64,000 nt of DNA from Ypsolopha sequella (taxonomy: Eukaryota; Arthropoda; Insecta; Lepidoptera; Ypsolophidae): assembly GCA_934047225.1 (NCBI GenBank), contig OW203988.1, positions 496,001 through 560,000 of the forward strand, in the 5' to 3' direction. The notes beneath the pieces are model-generated. The model was not told the origin of the DNA. It saw nothing but the letters and a program-made list of their open reading frames with translations, and did not search any database. The position numbers were made by a program, and so were the translations under genes. This document shows positions 1 to 9,339 of this stretch, piece after piece; the stretch's first letter is position 1; each line of letters starts with the position of its first letter.

Positions 1-230
1 ATGACAGATGAGTAGACAGACACAAGACAGACCACTTTTTTTATCACACATCACAATCAGTGTAATGTCTAAAATTCTCATGTGACGTCATATCGGACAA
101 TTCTTTAAAATATCATAAAAAATTATGGTTAGTTTATATACCAAAAAAAATGAAAACTTTGTCTAAAAATGACGTAAATTCTCTGAAAAATATTAAAAAA
201 ATATTTTAAAAATTAAGCCATGGGAATAAC
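1..230 (+). repeat. Diverged dispersed repeat, copy 1
   Basis: This AT-rich stretch matches 3795-4027 in the same orientation. The shared landmarks occur in the same order: GACAGATG, AGACAGACAC, CAATCAGTGT, CTAAAATT, TATATACCA and GCCATGGGAAT. The copies differ by many substitutions and small indels, so they are old. No coding potential is visible and the class is unknown. Confidence 0.6.
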
Positions 231-261
231 AAGATAAAAAAGGGAACAATTAGGTACATAA

Positions 262-1203
262 TATTCTTTTAAAAAACACATTACCCAATGCTCCAACATA
301 AATCCAGAAATCTGTACCCCGGATTCGACTTTTACAGCGACCACTTCAGCTCCTGAGGAGATTCAAAAATCAAATCCTCCTTTTACAGGGACCACTTCAG
401 CTCCTGAGGAGATTCAAAAACCAAATCCTCCTTTTACTGCGACCACTTCAGCTCCTGAGGAGATTCAAAAACCAAATCCTCCTTTTACAGGGACCACTTC
501 AGCTCCTGAGGAGATTCAAAAACCAAATCCTCCTTTTACAGGGACCACTTCAGCTCCTGAGGAGATTAAAAAACCAAATCCTCCTTTTACAGGGACCACT
601 TCAGCTCCTGAGGAGATTAAAAAACCAAATCCTCCTTTTATAGGGACCACTTCAGCTCCTGAGGAGATTCAAAAACCAAATCCTCCTTTTACTGAGACCA
701 CTTTAGCTCCTGAGGAGATTCAAAAATGAAATCCTCCTTTTACAGGGACCACTTCAGCTACTGAGGAGACTCAAAAACCAAATCCTCCTTTTACTGCGAC
801 CACTTCAGCTCCTGAGGAGATTCAAAAACCAAATCCTCCTTTTACAGGGACCACTTCAGCTCCTGAGGAGATTCAAAAACCAAATCCTCCTTTTACAGGG
901 ACCACTTCAGCTCCTGCGGAGATTCAAAAATCAAATCCTCCTTTTACAGGGACCACTTCAGCTCCTGAGGAGATTCAAAAACCAAATCCTCCTTTTACTG
1001 AGACCACTTCAGCTACTGAGGAGATTCAAAAACCAAATCCTCCTTTTACTGCGACCACTTCAGCTCCTGAGGAGATTCGAAAATCAAATCCTCCTTTTAC
1101 TGAGACCACTTCAGCTCCTGAGGAGATTCGAAAATCAAATCCTCCTTTTACTGAGACCACTTCAGCTGCTGAGGAGATTCAAAAATCAAATCCTCCTTTT
1201 TAC
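262..1203 (+). pseudogene. 17-codon repeat frame, possible broken mucin-like exon
   Basis: The left half of the 51-bp array reads as one open frame from 262 to 1203 with a single stop (TGA at 727, where sister units have TCA or CCA). The repeated peptide is APEEIQKSNPPFTATTS with conservative variants, rich in Thr, Ser and Pro. The frame enters from unique sequence reading CSNINPEICTPDSTF and lacks a Met, so it would have to be an internal exon; AATCCAG at 302-308 could be a 3' splice site. About 17 consecutive units contain no indel. From about 1200 many units gain one T and the frame collapses. The last units are in frame with a non-repeat tail ending in LAPGVNAK and a TAA at 2442. This may be a decayed secreted or mucin-like gene, or chance in a unit whose length is a multiple of three. 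Confidence 0.4.
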
Positions 1204-2385
1204 TGAGACCACTTCAGCTCCTGAGGAGATTCGAAAATCAAATCCTCCTTTTACTGCGACCACTTCAGCTCCTGAGGAGATTCAAAAATCAAATCCTCCT
1301 TTTACTGCGACCACTTCAGCTGCTGAGGAGATTCAAAAATCAAATCCTCCTTTTACTGCGACCACTTCAGCTCCTGAGGAGATTCAAAAATCAAATCCTC
1401 CTTTTACTGCGACCACTTCAGCTCCTGAGGAGATTCAAAAATCAAATCCTCCTTTTACTGCGACCACTTCAGCTCCTGAGGAGATTCAAAAATCAAATCC
1501 TCCTTTTTACTGAGACCACTTCAGCTCCTGAGGAGATTCAAAAATCAAATCCTCCTTTTTATTAAGACCACTTCAGCTCCTGAGGAGATTCAAAAATCAA
1601 ATCCTCCTTTTACTGCGACCACTTCAGCTCCTGAGGAGATTCAAAAATCAAATCCTCCTTTTTATTAAGACCACTTCAGCTCCTGAGGAGATTTGAAAAT
1701 CAAATCCTCCTTTTACTGCGACCACTTCAGCTCCTGAGGAGATTCAAAAATCAAATCCTCCTTTTTACTGAGACCACTTCAGCTGCTGAGGAGATTCAAA
1801 AATCAAATCCTCCTTTTACTGCGACCACTTCAGCTCCTGAGGAGATTCAAAAATCAAATCCTCCTTTTTACTGAGACCACTTCAGCTCCTGAGGAGATTC
1901 AAAAATCAAATCCTCCTTTTTATTAAGACCACTTCAGCTCCTGAGGAGATTCGAAAATCAAATCCTCCTTTTACTGCGACCACTTCAGCTCCTGAGGAGA
2001 TTCAAAAATCAAATCCTCCTTTTTATTGAGACCACTTCAGCTGCTGAGGAGATTCAAAAATCAAATCCTCCTTTTACTGCGACCACTTCAGCTCCTGAGG
2101 AGATTCAAAAATCAAATCCTCCTTTTTACTGAGACTACTTCAGCTCCTGGGGAGATTCAAAAATCAAATCCTCCTTTTTATTAAGACCACTTCAGCTCCT
2201 GAGGAGATTCGAAAATCAAATCCTCCTTTTACTGCGACCACTTCAGCTCCTGAGGAGATTCAAAAATCAAATCCTCCTTTTTACTGAGACCACTTCAGCT
2301 GCTGAGGAGATTCAAAAATCAAATCCTCCTTTAACTGCGACCACTTCAGCTCCTGAGGAGATTCGAAAATCAAATCCTCCTTTAA
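335..2385. repeat. 51-bp minisatellite, about 40 copies
   Basis: Head-to-tail units of 51 bp, or 52 bp where an extra T enters the CCTTTT run. Each has the core CCACTTCAGCTCCTGAGG followed by AGATTCAAAAA and AATCCTCCTTTTA. The core carries an interrupted inverted repeat, CTCC-TGA-GGAG. Variants ACAGGG, ACTGCG, ACTGAG and ATTAAG cluster locally, as expected from local duplication. Units from about 1200 onward include many 52-bp forms, whereas the earlier ones are 51 bp. Confidence 0.95.
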
Positions 2386-2504
2386 AATCGCTTAACACGA
2401 CACCAAAGACCAATAACCTCGCCCCTGGTGTTAATGCTAAATAAAAAAGCATGACTCTTCACTCATGTGGAAAAAACGATTTTTTTCTTGTATAAACATT
2501 ATTA

Positions 2505-3100
2505 ATGTCTTTCATCAAAATATAGTTGGCTTAATTTCAAAATCGGCCTCTTTGCCGTACCCTTATAAGAGTACTATTACTTAATGATGGAAAGCGCACT
2601 GATGTCATTGGTATAACATAACATAACATGAATGATTCTTGGTGACGAAAACACATTATCCATTCCACTTGCTAGGGTCATCCTCTGCAAGAGACAAAAG
2701 ATGCAGTGGGTCCAGTATACCAGTTAGGAATGGTCATAAGTATAAAGAGTTAGACGTCTCCAAATTTAACCTGCAAATTGTTATCGTATGTTCAGCAATA
2801 GAACTTATAGAGCACAAAATCATTGTAGTATGCATATACAGAAAAGCTAAATACACAAACGACATTCTAAAATTATTTAAAGGCGTTTTAAATAAATATG
2901 GCCTCAGTAACAATAAAAAAATAATTTTGTGTGGTGACTTCAATATAGAAAACAGAGCGAAACAAGGTATCTCAACAGCTAATACACGGCTACAACTTAA
3001 ATATATCTTTAAATCAACCAACGCGGATACGTAGTGGTACATGCTTCGACAACTTTTTCCATAATATAAAACCCCCGAAATACTTGAATAATAGAAAGGA
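2505..3100 (+). pseudogene. Non-LTR retrotransposon endonuclease fragment
   Basis: A degraded apurinic-type (EEP) endonuclease domain of a CR1/jockey-like non-LTR retrotransposon, which would nick target DNA to prime reverse transcription. The start reads VFHQNIVGLISK, the usual first strand of the domain. After a frame change, 2639-3034 encodes SSIPVRNG, KIIVVCIYR and the catalytic block IILCGDFNIE. After 3034 another frame reads GTCFDNFFHNIK, the next conserved block. The SDH motif and the reverse transcriptase do not follow. At least two frameshifts make it non-functional. A dead RT in the same orientation lies at 9340 but nothing shows they were one copy. Confidence 0.8.
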
Positions 3101-3794
3101 GATGGTTGTGAGTGAAGTTGGATGTAGGAGATAATCTCTAGAACTACACATTCGATTCTGAAAATTCTTTCACTTATAGGAAGTTACATTATCCCTGAGT
3201 GCTACAGGCTATAGTTTGTGCTGCCCTGAGGACAGGCGGTTCCTTTCACTATTGTAATGGTTTTGATAGAACTACACAAAAACTATACAAACGTGGGCGA
3301 AGCCGCGAACAAAAACCAGTAGCTAAGAACACTTTTGATCAAGTCACCTTTCAAACAAAATAACAAAATAAAAATAAACTACGCAAATGCTAAACAAACA
3401 CAGGCGAAGCCGTGGGCAATAGTTATTATAGTAGCTAAAAACATTCTCGATCAAGACATTGCAGTTCATCTGTTTGGGAGCTACAATGCTACAGACAAAG
3501 AAACATATTAAACTTATAACACACCTCAGTGTGCCTCGGGGGGGCTCAAAACAGTTCGCTTAGATTAAATTACGTTAAGGTGTGTTAATTCGAAAACCAG
3601 TTCAAGATTTAGCTTTATTCAGCCGTATTTTAGAACTTGTGGTCTAAAAAACCTCATGATGACAAATACTTTTATGAAAAAGCTGCAACTTTCATTTGAC
3701 TTCGTGTGACGTCACTTTAGAAAAGGCTGTTAATAAATGTGTCATTTGCTATCAAGATAAAAAATATTACTGTCAAAGCTATTGTTTTTGTTTG
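3101..3794. other. No gene seen; two old repeat ends
   Basis: AT-rich sequence without coding signal. GGCGAAGCCGCG near 3298 and GGCGAAGCCGTGGGC near 3404 are inverted versions of the CGCGGCTTCGCC signature that starts the repeat at about 23130, so this is probably relic repeat sequence. Confidence 0.5.
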
Positions 3795-4027
3795 ACAGAT
3801 GGATGATAGATGAGAAGACAGACACCACTTTTCTATAAGCAAGCAAAGGTCCGCAATCAGTGTCATGCCTAAAATTTCCCGACATCATATTCGAAAATTC
3901 ATTAAAGAATCATGAGAAAATAGTTATCAAATTATATACCATAATAATGAAAAATTTGGTATAAAATGGCATATATTTTCTGAAAAAAAAAAAAAAAACT
4001 TTTAGGGATTAGGCCATGGGAATTACG
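3795..4027 (+). repeat. Diverged dispersed repeat, copy 2
   Basis: Direct-orientation partner of 1-230, ending in the same GGCCATGGGAAT block. A 16-base A run at 3984-3999 is private to this copy. The following 4028-4364 holds no recognisable feature. Confidence 0.6.
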
Positions 4028-4364
4028 CGTTCAATGTTGGGAGAAGACACTTCATTGGTATTACAAGGTATGACGAGGTTGATCCTAGGATCTGTTGACT
4101 GCCGGTAAGCTTTTGATACCACAACTACTTACTTCAGCGAAATATTTTCATGACATGAATTAAATATCCAATGTTAGTGGTTACTTCCAGGGTGCAAGTA
4201 TTGAAATAATATTCAAAATTACCAAATAGCCACAAGGGAGTAAAAGTTGTATTTACAGTGAGGGCAGAATATTTAATCCAGAGCATAGTATCGGGCCGAA
4301 GAGAATATACTAAAACCTTTTCCAAAACGAGGAGTAACAGATCGAGGAGTAACATAATGATCTA

Positions 4365-4775
4365 TAATCGACATGTTTTTCATATTTTTCGGTCTACCAG
4401 TTTCGGAGATAAGGGGGGATAAATACATGTTTTTGTGGTTTTTATAAGATTTCTCGAAACCAGTGCCAATAAATATAGTAAAAGTATATATTTCGGCAAA
4501 GCTTTTGAATATCTACAACTTTATAGCCATATTGTATTTTTAGGGTAATATTTTTACTTTTTGTCTCTTTCGTTTTGGAAATATTTTTAACAATTTCAAA
4601 CCTTGCAAATTTTTTTTACACTTTGTTATGTAGGCAGATTAAAACAATTTCTCTGACAAATTTCAATTCTTTACATTTAACGGTGTTAAAGTTCTGAGGC
4701 TATGACATACGGACGGACAGACAACGGAGTCTCACCATACGTCTTTTGTACCTTTTAGGTACTAGGGAACCCTAA
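4365..4775 (+). repeat. Lepidopteran dispersed repeat, 3' part
   Basis: It matches the right part of the more complete copy at 12751-13290: TTTCGGAGATAAG, ATTTCTCGAAA, AATATAGTAAAAGTATATAT, ACGGACGGACAGACAAC, and the terminal GGTACTAGGGAACCCTAAAA. The left end with ACCGGCCAAGTG is missing. No protein is encoded. I recognise the end signature from lepidopteran genomes but cannot assign a transposon class. Confidence 0.75.
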
Positions 4776-5440
4776 AATATGGTATTACATGAAACGGATT
4801 TTGGAAATTTTATTCAAATAATGATTAAAGTTCTGTTTGCTTATTTGATTGACAATAAATCTGTGAATTTGTTTCTTTGTTTTAAAAAAGAGAACCTCTT
4901 TAAAATATTAAAGATTATGCTCTTATCTCATGTTATATTTGCGGAGATAATCTTTGATCTGAAATGTCAGGTTTACATTGGAGCTAATAACAAATAAGAG
5001 TAATTTGCGTAACTATTGATTTAATCAGTCTTCTTGTATCGATTTTGCCTTTTAACCATCTAAATACCCAGTTGCAATTTTGAGTACCAAATATATTCAC
5101 AGCGTGCATACGACACTTGAAGTTATTTCAGCAGAGAGTACATAATTAACAGCTGTGAATCAGAGATCAGTTCAGAACTTGGGTTGTGTTGCGACCTACA
5201 ATGGTCTAGTTTCATTACTTAAGTATCTGATTGTCCTTTCACATCAAAAATAAGTGACGTATCATCAGCAAATAGCACTAAATAATTTTGTAATAAGCAT
5301 GTCAGGTCAGGACGTTGATGATATAAAATAAATAGAGATTGTTTTGTTCTTGGAAACTGCAAACACAATTTGAAGGTTAATATTCAAAGTGAATGATGCC
5401 GCATTGCTCGTCAGGTCTTCCGCAGAGTAGGGACCGACCT
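4776..5440. other. No feature seen
   Basis: AT-rich unique-looking sequence. The 72-codon frame at 4779-4997 starts inside the preceding repeat's end, is hydrophobic and shows no recognisable domain; I do not call it a gene. Confidence 0.4.
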
Positions 5441-6166
5441 CATGCATGAACCATGACGCTGCAGCTGCGCGACAGACCGACAGTCGGTACTTTTTGTCGC
5501 GGCAGGACTCGCCGCCGCTATAATGCGATGCCGCGATGGATTTGCCATCACCGAGTGAATATCGGCAGCATACCGCGCACGCCACGCGCGCCGCTCTCTG
5601 TCACACCACTGGGCTCGGTCGGTGACGTAGCCATATCGTCGCGATGCATGGAATTAAGGATTTTTTGTCGCACTGTCATGTTGTTTAGCATCCTGTGACG
5701 TCAACAGCGGACATGAAAGGTGCAATATTTAGATAGCGTTTGAGTTATTGCATGCAATAATTAGCATATCATGTCGTTGTTATGAAGATTTATCGGATGC
5801 GCGCGTGTATCTGGTAAGATCGGATCAGGGCGGGCGGCGCGGCGCGGCGAGGCGGCGGCGGCGCGGCGGCGGCGCGGGCGCAGCGCTGGCTCTGATTTAC
5901 GAGTGCAGGGCAGCAGCTACACATTAGCGGCGCGATGCGGCCGTCTCGCTATAAATAGCGCCAACGAACGACAACTGTACCTTTGTTTTAATCCGGGAGT
6001 AAGTCGCCGCTCTACGAGATCGTTCGTCTACAAATAAAGCTCAATAAATCCGCTCCGGAATGCCACTTTTGTTTCACCGAACGACGTTCTTAATCTCTCG
6101 AGAACAATTGAGCCCATTTGGTGATCCACTTATTTTAAGAAATGCGGTGATAGTCTGATACGAGCA
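5441..6166 (+). promoter_or_regulatory. GC-rich promoter candidate with TATA box and first exon
   Basis: A GC island in AT-rich DNA. 5820-5885 is a dense GGCGGCG/GCGCGGCG tract. TATAAATA lies at 5950-5957, placing a start near 5980. The following transcript-like stretch reaches GAGCAG at 6161-6166, directly followed by GTATGC, a reasonable 5' splice donor. No ATG-led coding frame is present in this putative exon, so it would be a non-coding first exon. Either a real host promoter or a decayed LTR would look like this. The downstream exon is not identifiable here. Confidence 0.4.
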
Positions 6167-6603
6167 GGTATGCGGATCGCGCTCGCCACGTGTCGCTCTC
6201 AAACACGAATTTGTTTTCATTGTTATGTTGTTTTTACGTGAACTTCATTATATTTTACAGGAGTCAAACAAAATGTAAGCGATAAGTAATATTTACAACT
6301 GAATTGTTTTGTATTCATATATCTTATTTGAAAGGGCGCTACCTACATCATACTTACAATATAATACAACTGATAGAAGTGAATTAGGTAACAAAAGCGC
6401 CCCGGTGTATCGCTGTGTTCATTTTAGTATGAGGCACCTTATAAATGTCACGATTGGTATTTATTTAGCTGCAGTAACTCTGTATTAATAAATAAGTACA
6501 TAGGTAGGTGCAAATTCAAATCAATTGAAACATTCGATACTATAAAATAATTAATGATGATAAAATTAAAATTATTATTTCAATATAGTCGATATTAAAA
6601 TTT
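6167..6603. other. No feature seen
   Basis: AT-rich sequence without coding signal; it would be intronic if the preceding promoter and donor are real. Confidence 0.4.
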
Positions 6604-7830
6604 GTTGAACGCATAAAATAGTTCTGACTAGAGTTTTCCTGCGGCTTCGCTCGCGTGGTAGTGCATTTCAATTAATGTATACTTTCTTTGCGTGTAAGAT
6701 AAATACTGATATTAAAGTTGTAAACGAGAGATTTAAGATCCCCTTGAGAATGTAGGACTTGATGAAGCATTGACAGTTTTGGGCTTGGCAGTCTTGGCAC
6801 CCCTTATAGCCTTTATGTTGACTAGGGTCACTATACGACAACGAATAATTCGAAGCTATACGATGATAAAAAACCGCATCCAAATCAGTTGAGTGGTTCT
6901 CGAGTTAAAACGGAACATACAGATAGACAGAAAAAAAATACTCTTGGCCTCAATACTAATAAGTTATTATATTATTAATAATTGCGCAATAATATTCAAT
7001 GTACAGGCACGACGTTTTGTACTATATTGTTATAAGATAGTATAAATAGATATAGATAACTTTAAAACGATTTTGTTACAATTTTGTTCAGGCTGTATAA
7101 ATAAACGCTACGTGACGCTATGACACCAAACCGCAAAGTGAGGGTTTTGTGGCGGCGGGCGGCGGGCGGCGGGCGGCGGCTGGTTCCATATCTTATTCCT
7201 CTCTGGGGAAGAAACTATGATTAATTTAGAGTGATTTGACCCCTATCACTTGGGGGTCGCAAATCCACCATTTTCGAGAAAATCGATATTCTTTGTTTTA
7301 TTTATAAAATTGCGAAATTTGGCAAATAAGAAACGCTACACAAAAAGCTTTTTTTTTTTTCGGCCTGAAATTTGTGGTGAACATCAGTTCACTAAGTCCA
7401 CGATTTCGTGATATATCACGAAATCGTGGACTTAGGGATAAGTCAAGTTGAAGGACAAGAAATCGAACGAATTTTATGTGGTAAACTGCTGTCGCCATTA
7501 CAGATACCTCTTACTGATGTAATTTTTCTGAAATATGCATTAGTTTCAGAGAAAAAAATATTGAAATATTTTTTGTATGGAGAAAATAATGTTTTTGGCA
7601 ATTACTTGCGTGATTCATATTTATTTAAAATGAAACTTACTACATTTAAAGGAACATTTTCTTTCTTTACACTTTATTGCGAAAATCTGCGCTTTGGAAA
7701 CTACAAGTACTTGAAAATATTTAATAATGTTTTTTATAGATAAGATTATGTTGTTGTCAACTACTTGCTTAATTTAAAATTGTACACCGTACTAAACTAC
7801 ATATTATTAGACCTCAAAGACTCGTTTCCC
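6604..7830 (+). repeat. Long inverted arm 1 (pairs with 14410-15460)
   Basis: Reading forward from GAACGCATAAAATAGTTCTG, this arm matches the reverse complement of 14410-15460 in order: CTGCGGCTTCGCTCGCG, ATTTAAGATCCCC, the GACTAGGGTCACTATACGA block, TTCAGGCTGTATAAATAAAC, a GGGCGGC heptamer tract (about 3 repeats here, 5 in the partner), then CTGCTGTCGCCATTACAG. Both outer ends stop at the same base pattern. This arm alone carries an extra ~220 bp (about 7192-7415) ending in a perfect palindrome. The 111-codon frame at 7408-7743 is partly conserved in the other arm only because the DNA is duplicated. Confidence 0.8.
7392..7435. repeat. 44-bp perfect palindrome
   Basis: Twenty-two bases from CTAAGTCCACGATTTCG are followed with no spacer by their exact reverse complement; the centre is GATATATC. 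The partner arm has only one half (at about 14849-14871), so the palindrome arose here when a ~220-bp insert carrying an inverted copy of the flanking 22-23 bp was acquired. Confidence 0.95.
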
Positions 7831-9090
7831 AAAAAATACTAAGTGCTAAGGGATAACCAGGATATTGCTATCAAAACAAATGCCTCACGCATTTTACGAA
7901 CAAACAAGTCATTGTCCCTGTGAATGATATTGTTGTTACTAATTGTCACTTACTAACTACTAATTACTATCCCCACCATTTGCAGTAATTTTAAGCGTCT
8001 TTAAAATTTTATTATACTCGTTTATTAGATATTATGTTTTATTCAAATGTGGGCATGAAACAATTAGTAATAAACTTTCTTATATTAATTTTAATTTCGT
8101 TAAAAATGACGAAATAAGATAGATATAATATAAAATAGCTTTATTCAAACGGCAACAAACTATAAATAAGTGACAAAATACAACATTTTTACCACAATTC
8201 CTAAAGATATATATAAAAATAAATTATAAAGTTTCAGAAATTAATATCTTCACAAAAATATTGTAGGTAGGTATGTACCCAAGTACAGCATTACTGATGG
8301 AAACTTAATTAAAATGTAAACTGATTTTAATAATATTTAAATGTAAATAAATGAGAGTAAGTATTTCATTAATAAGCCAGCATGCATGTGTATTGATATG
8401 TGATGTTAAGTCCATGTCCATAGCAGCATGCATGTATTGGTATGTGATGTTACTGTCCATGTCCATACCACAAATGCAAAACTTAATAAGCCTTTTACTA
8501 CCTACAAACAAAAAACAAAATTGTTACAGATAAAAAAAAAAATGCGGGTACACTGAAAGCTTACGGTGATATGGCGGTCCTCAAACTAAGACGAGCTTGA
8601 TTTGTGACGACCTTTATTAGTAATCACGTCGACAAATTTTATTATTTGACATAGAGTTCTTTGCGCATTATAAAATATGAAACAAGATTTTGGAACATAC
8701 AAATTTCAACCTATGTACGTATACCATATTAGGAAGGAATAATATAAATATGTAATAACGTATATATTATATAATTTTATTATTATTTTAGTGGTTTATA
8801 ATTAATTAGAGGAAACATTTTTATTTTCTTACGTACATAATACAAACTAATGTAACATAATACAAACAATATATTATAGAATAGTCTAATTCAAACAATT
8901 GATCCAGATTATTTAAAATCTTATTTTATTGTTTAAGCATTCCAGGAATAATTTCAAGTTACAGATCTATAAATTGTTACTAATAATAAGATATAACTTA
9001 AAAGTATGTTAGGATTTAATTACATAATAATGGGACACTACAGAGTGAAAAATCAACAAAATCTAAGGTATTTATGCTAATTGGATCTGG
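7831..9090. other. AT-rich, no gene; one 43-bp tandem duplication
   Basis: No coding signal. 8380-8466 holds two copies of a 43-bp unit containing AGCATGCATGT and CCATGTCCAT. The block near 7880-7912 (AACAAATGC...CGCATTTTAC...ACAAACAAGT) recurs at 13350-13392 and near 14371, a dispersed repeat fragment. Confidence 0.5.
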
Positions 9091-9097
9091 AGGTGGT

Positions 9098-9331
9098 TTA
9101 TTTTTGCAATATCAGCATTAAATATACTTCTTCTTCTTCAGTTTCTTCAAATTCATTAGACGATTTGTCGTCCATGAGAATATCTTCAGTTTCAACAAAC
9201 ATCTGTTTCTTCTGCATTTTGGAAAGCTTTGGTAGAAGTGGTACAAAGCTGACCATAAACACTGATGATTCTGTTATGATATCACTAGTAGTGGGCTTTT
9301 TTAAGTGGGGTCTGGGATGACGCACCATCAC
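9098..9331 (-). pseudogene. Possible BESS-motif exon relic
   Basis: A 77-codon frame reads FMVSFVPLLPKLSKMQKK and continues to a very acidic tail (NEFEETEEEEV). Spacing of the Phe-Ser-Pro-Leu-Lys and Gln-Lys positions resembles the BESS protein-interaction motif that closes many insect MADF-domain regulators and some transposon-derived proteins. A MADF domain is not visible nearby. It abuts a dead retrotransposon, so it is more likely a fragment carried or stranded among repeats than a working gene. Confidence 0.3.
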
Positions 9332-9339
9332 ACCCCCAT

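Noticed and set aside
7408..7743. A conserved gene because its product resembles the minus-strand frame at 14553-14837
   Set aside because: The DNA is an inverted duplication, so protein similarity is automatic; frames differ by indels and have no known domain.
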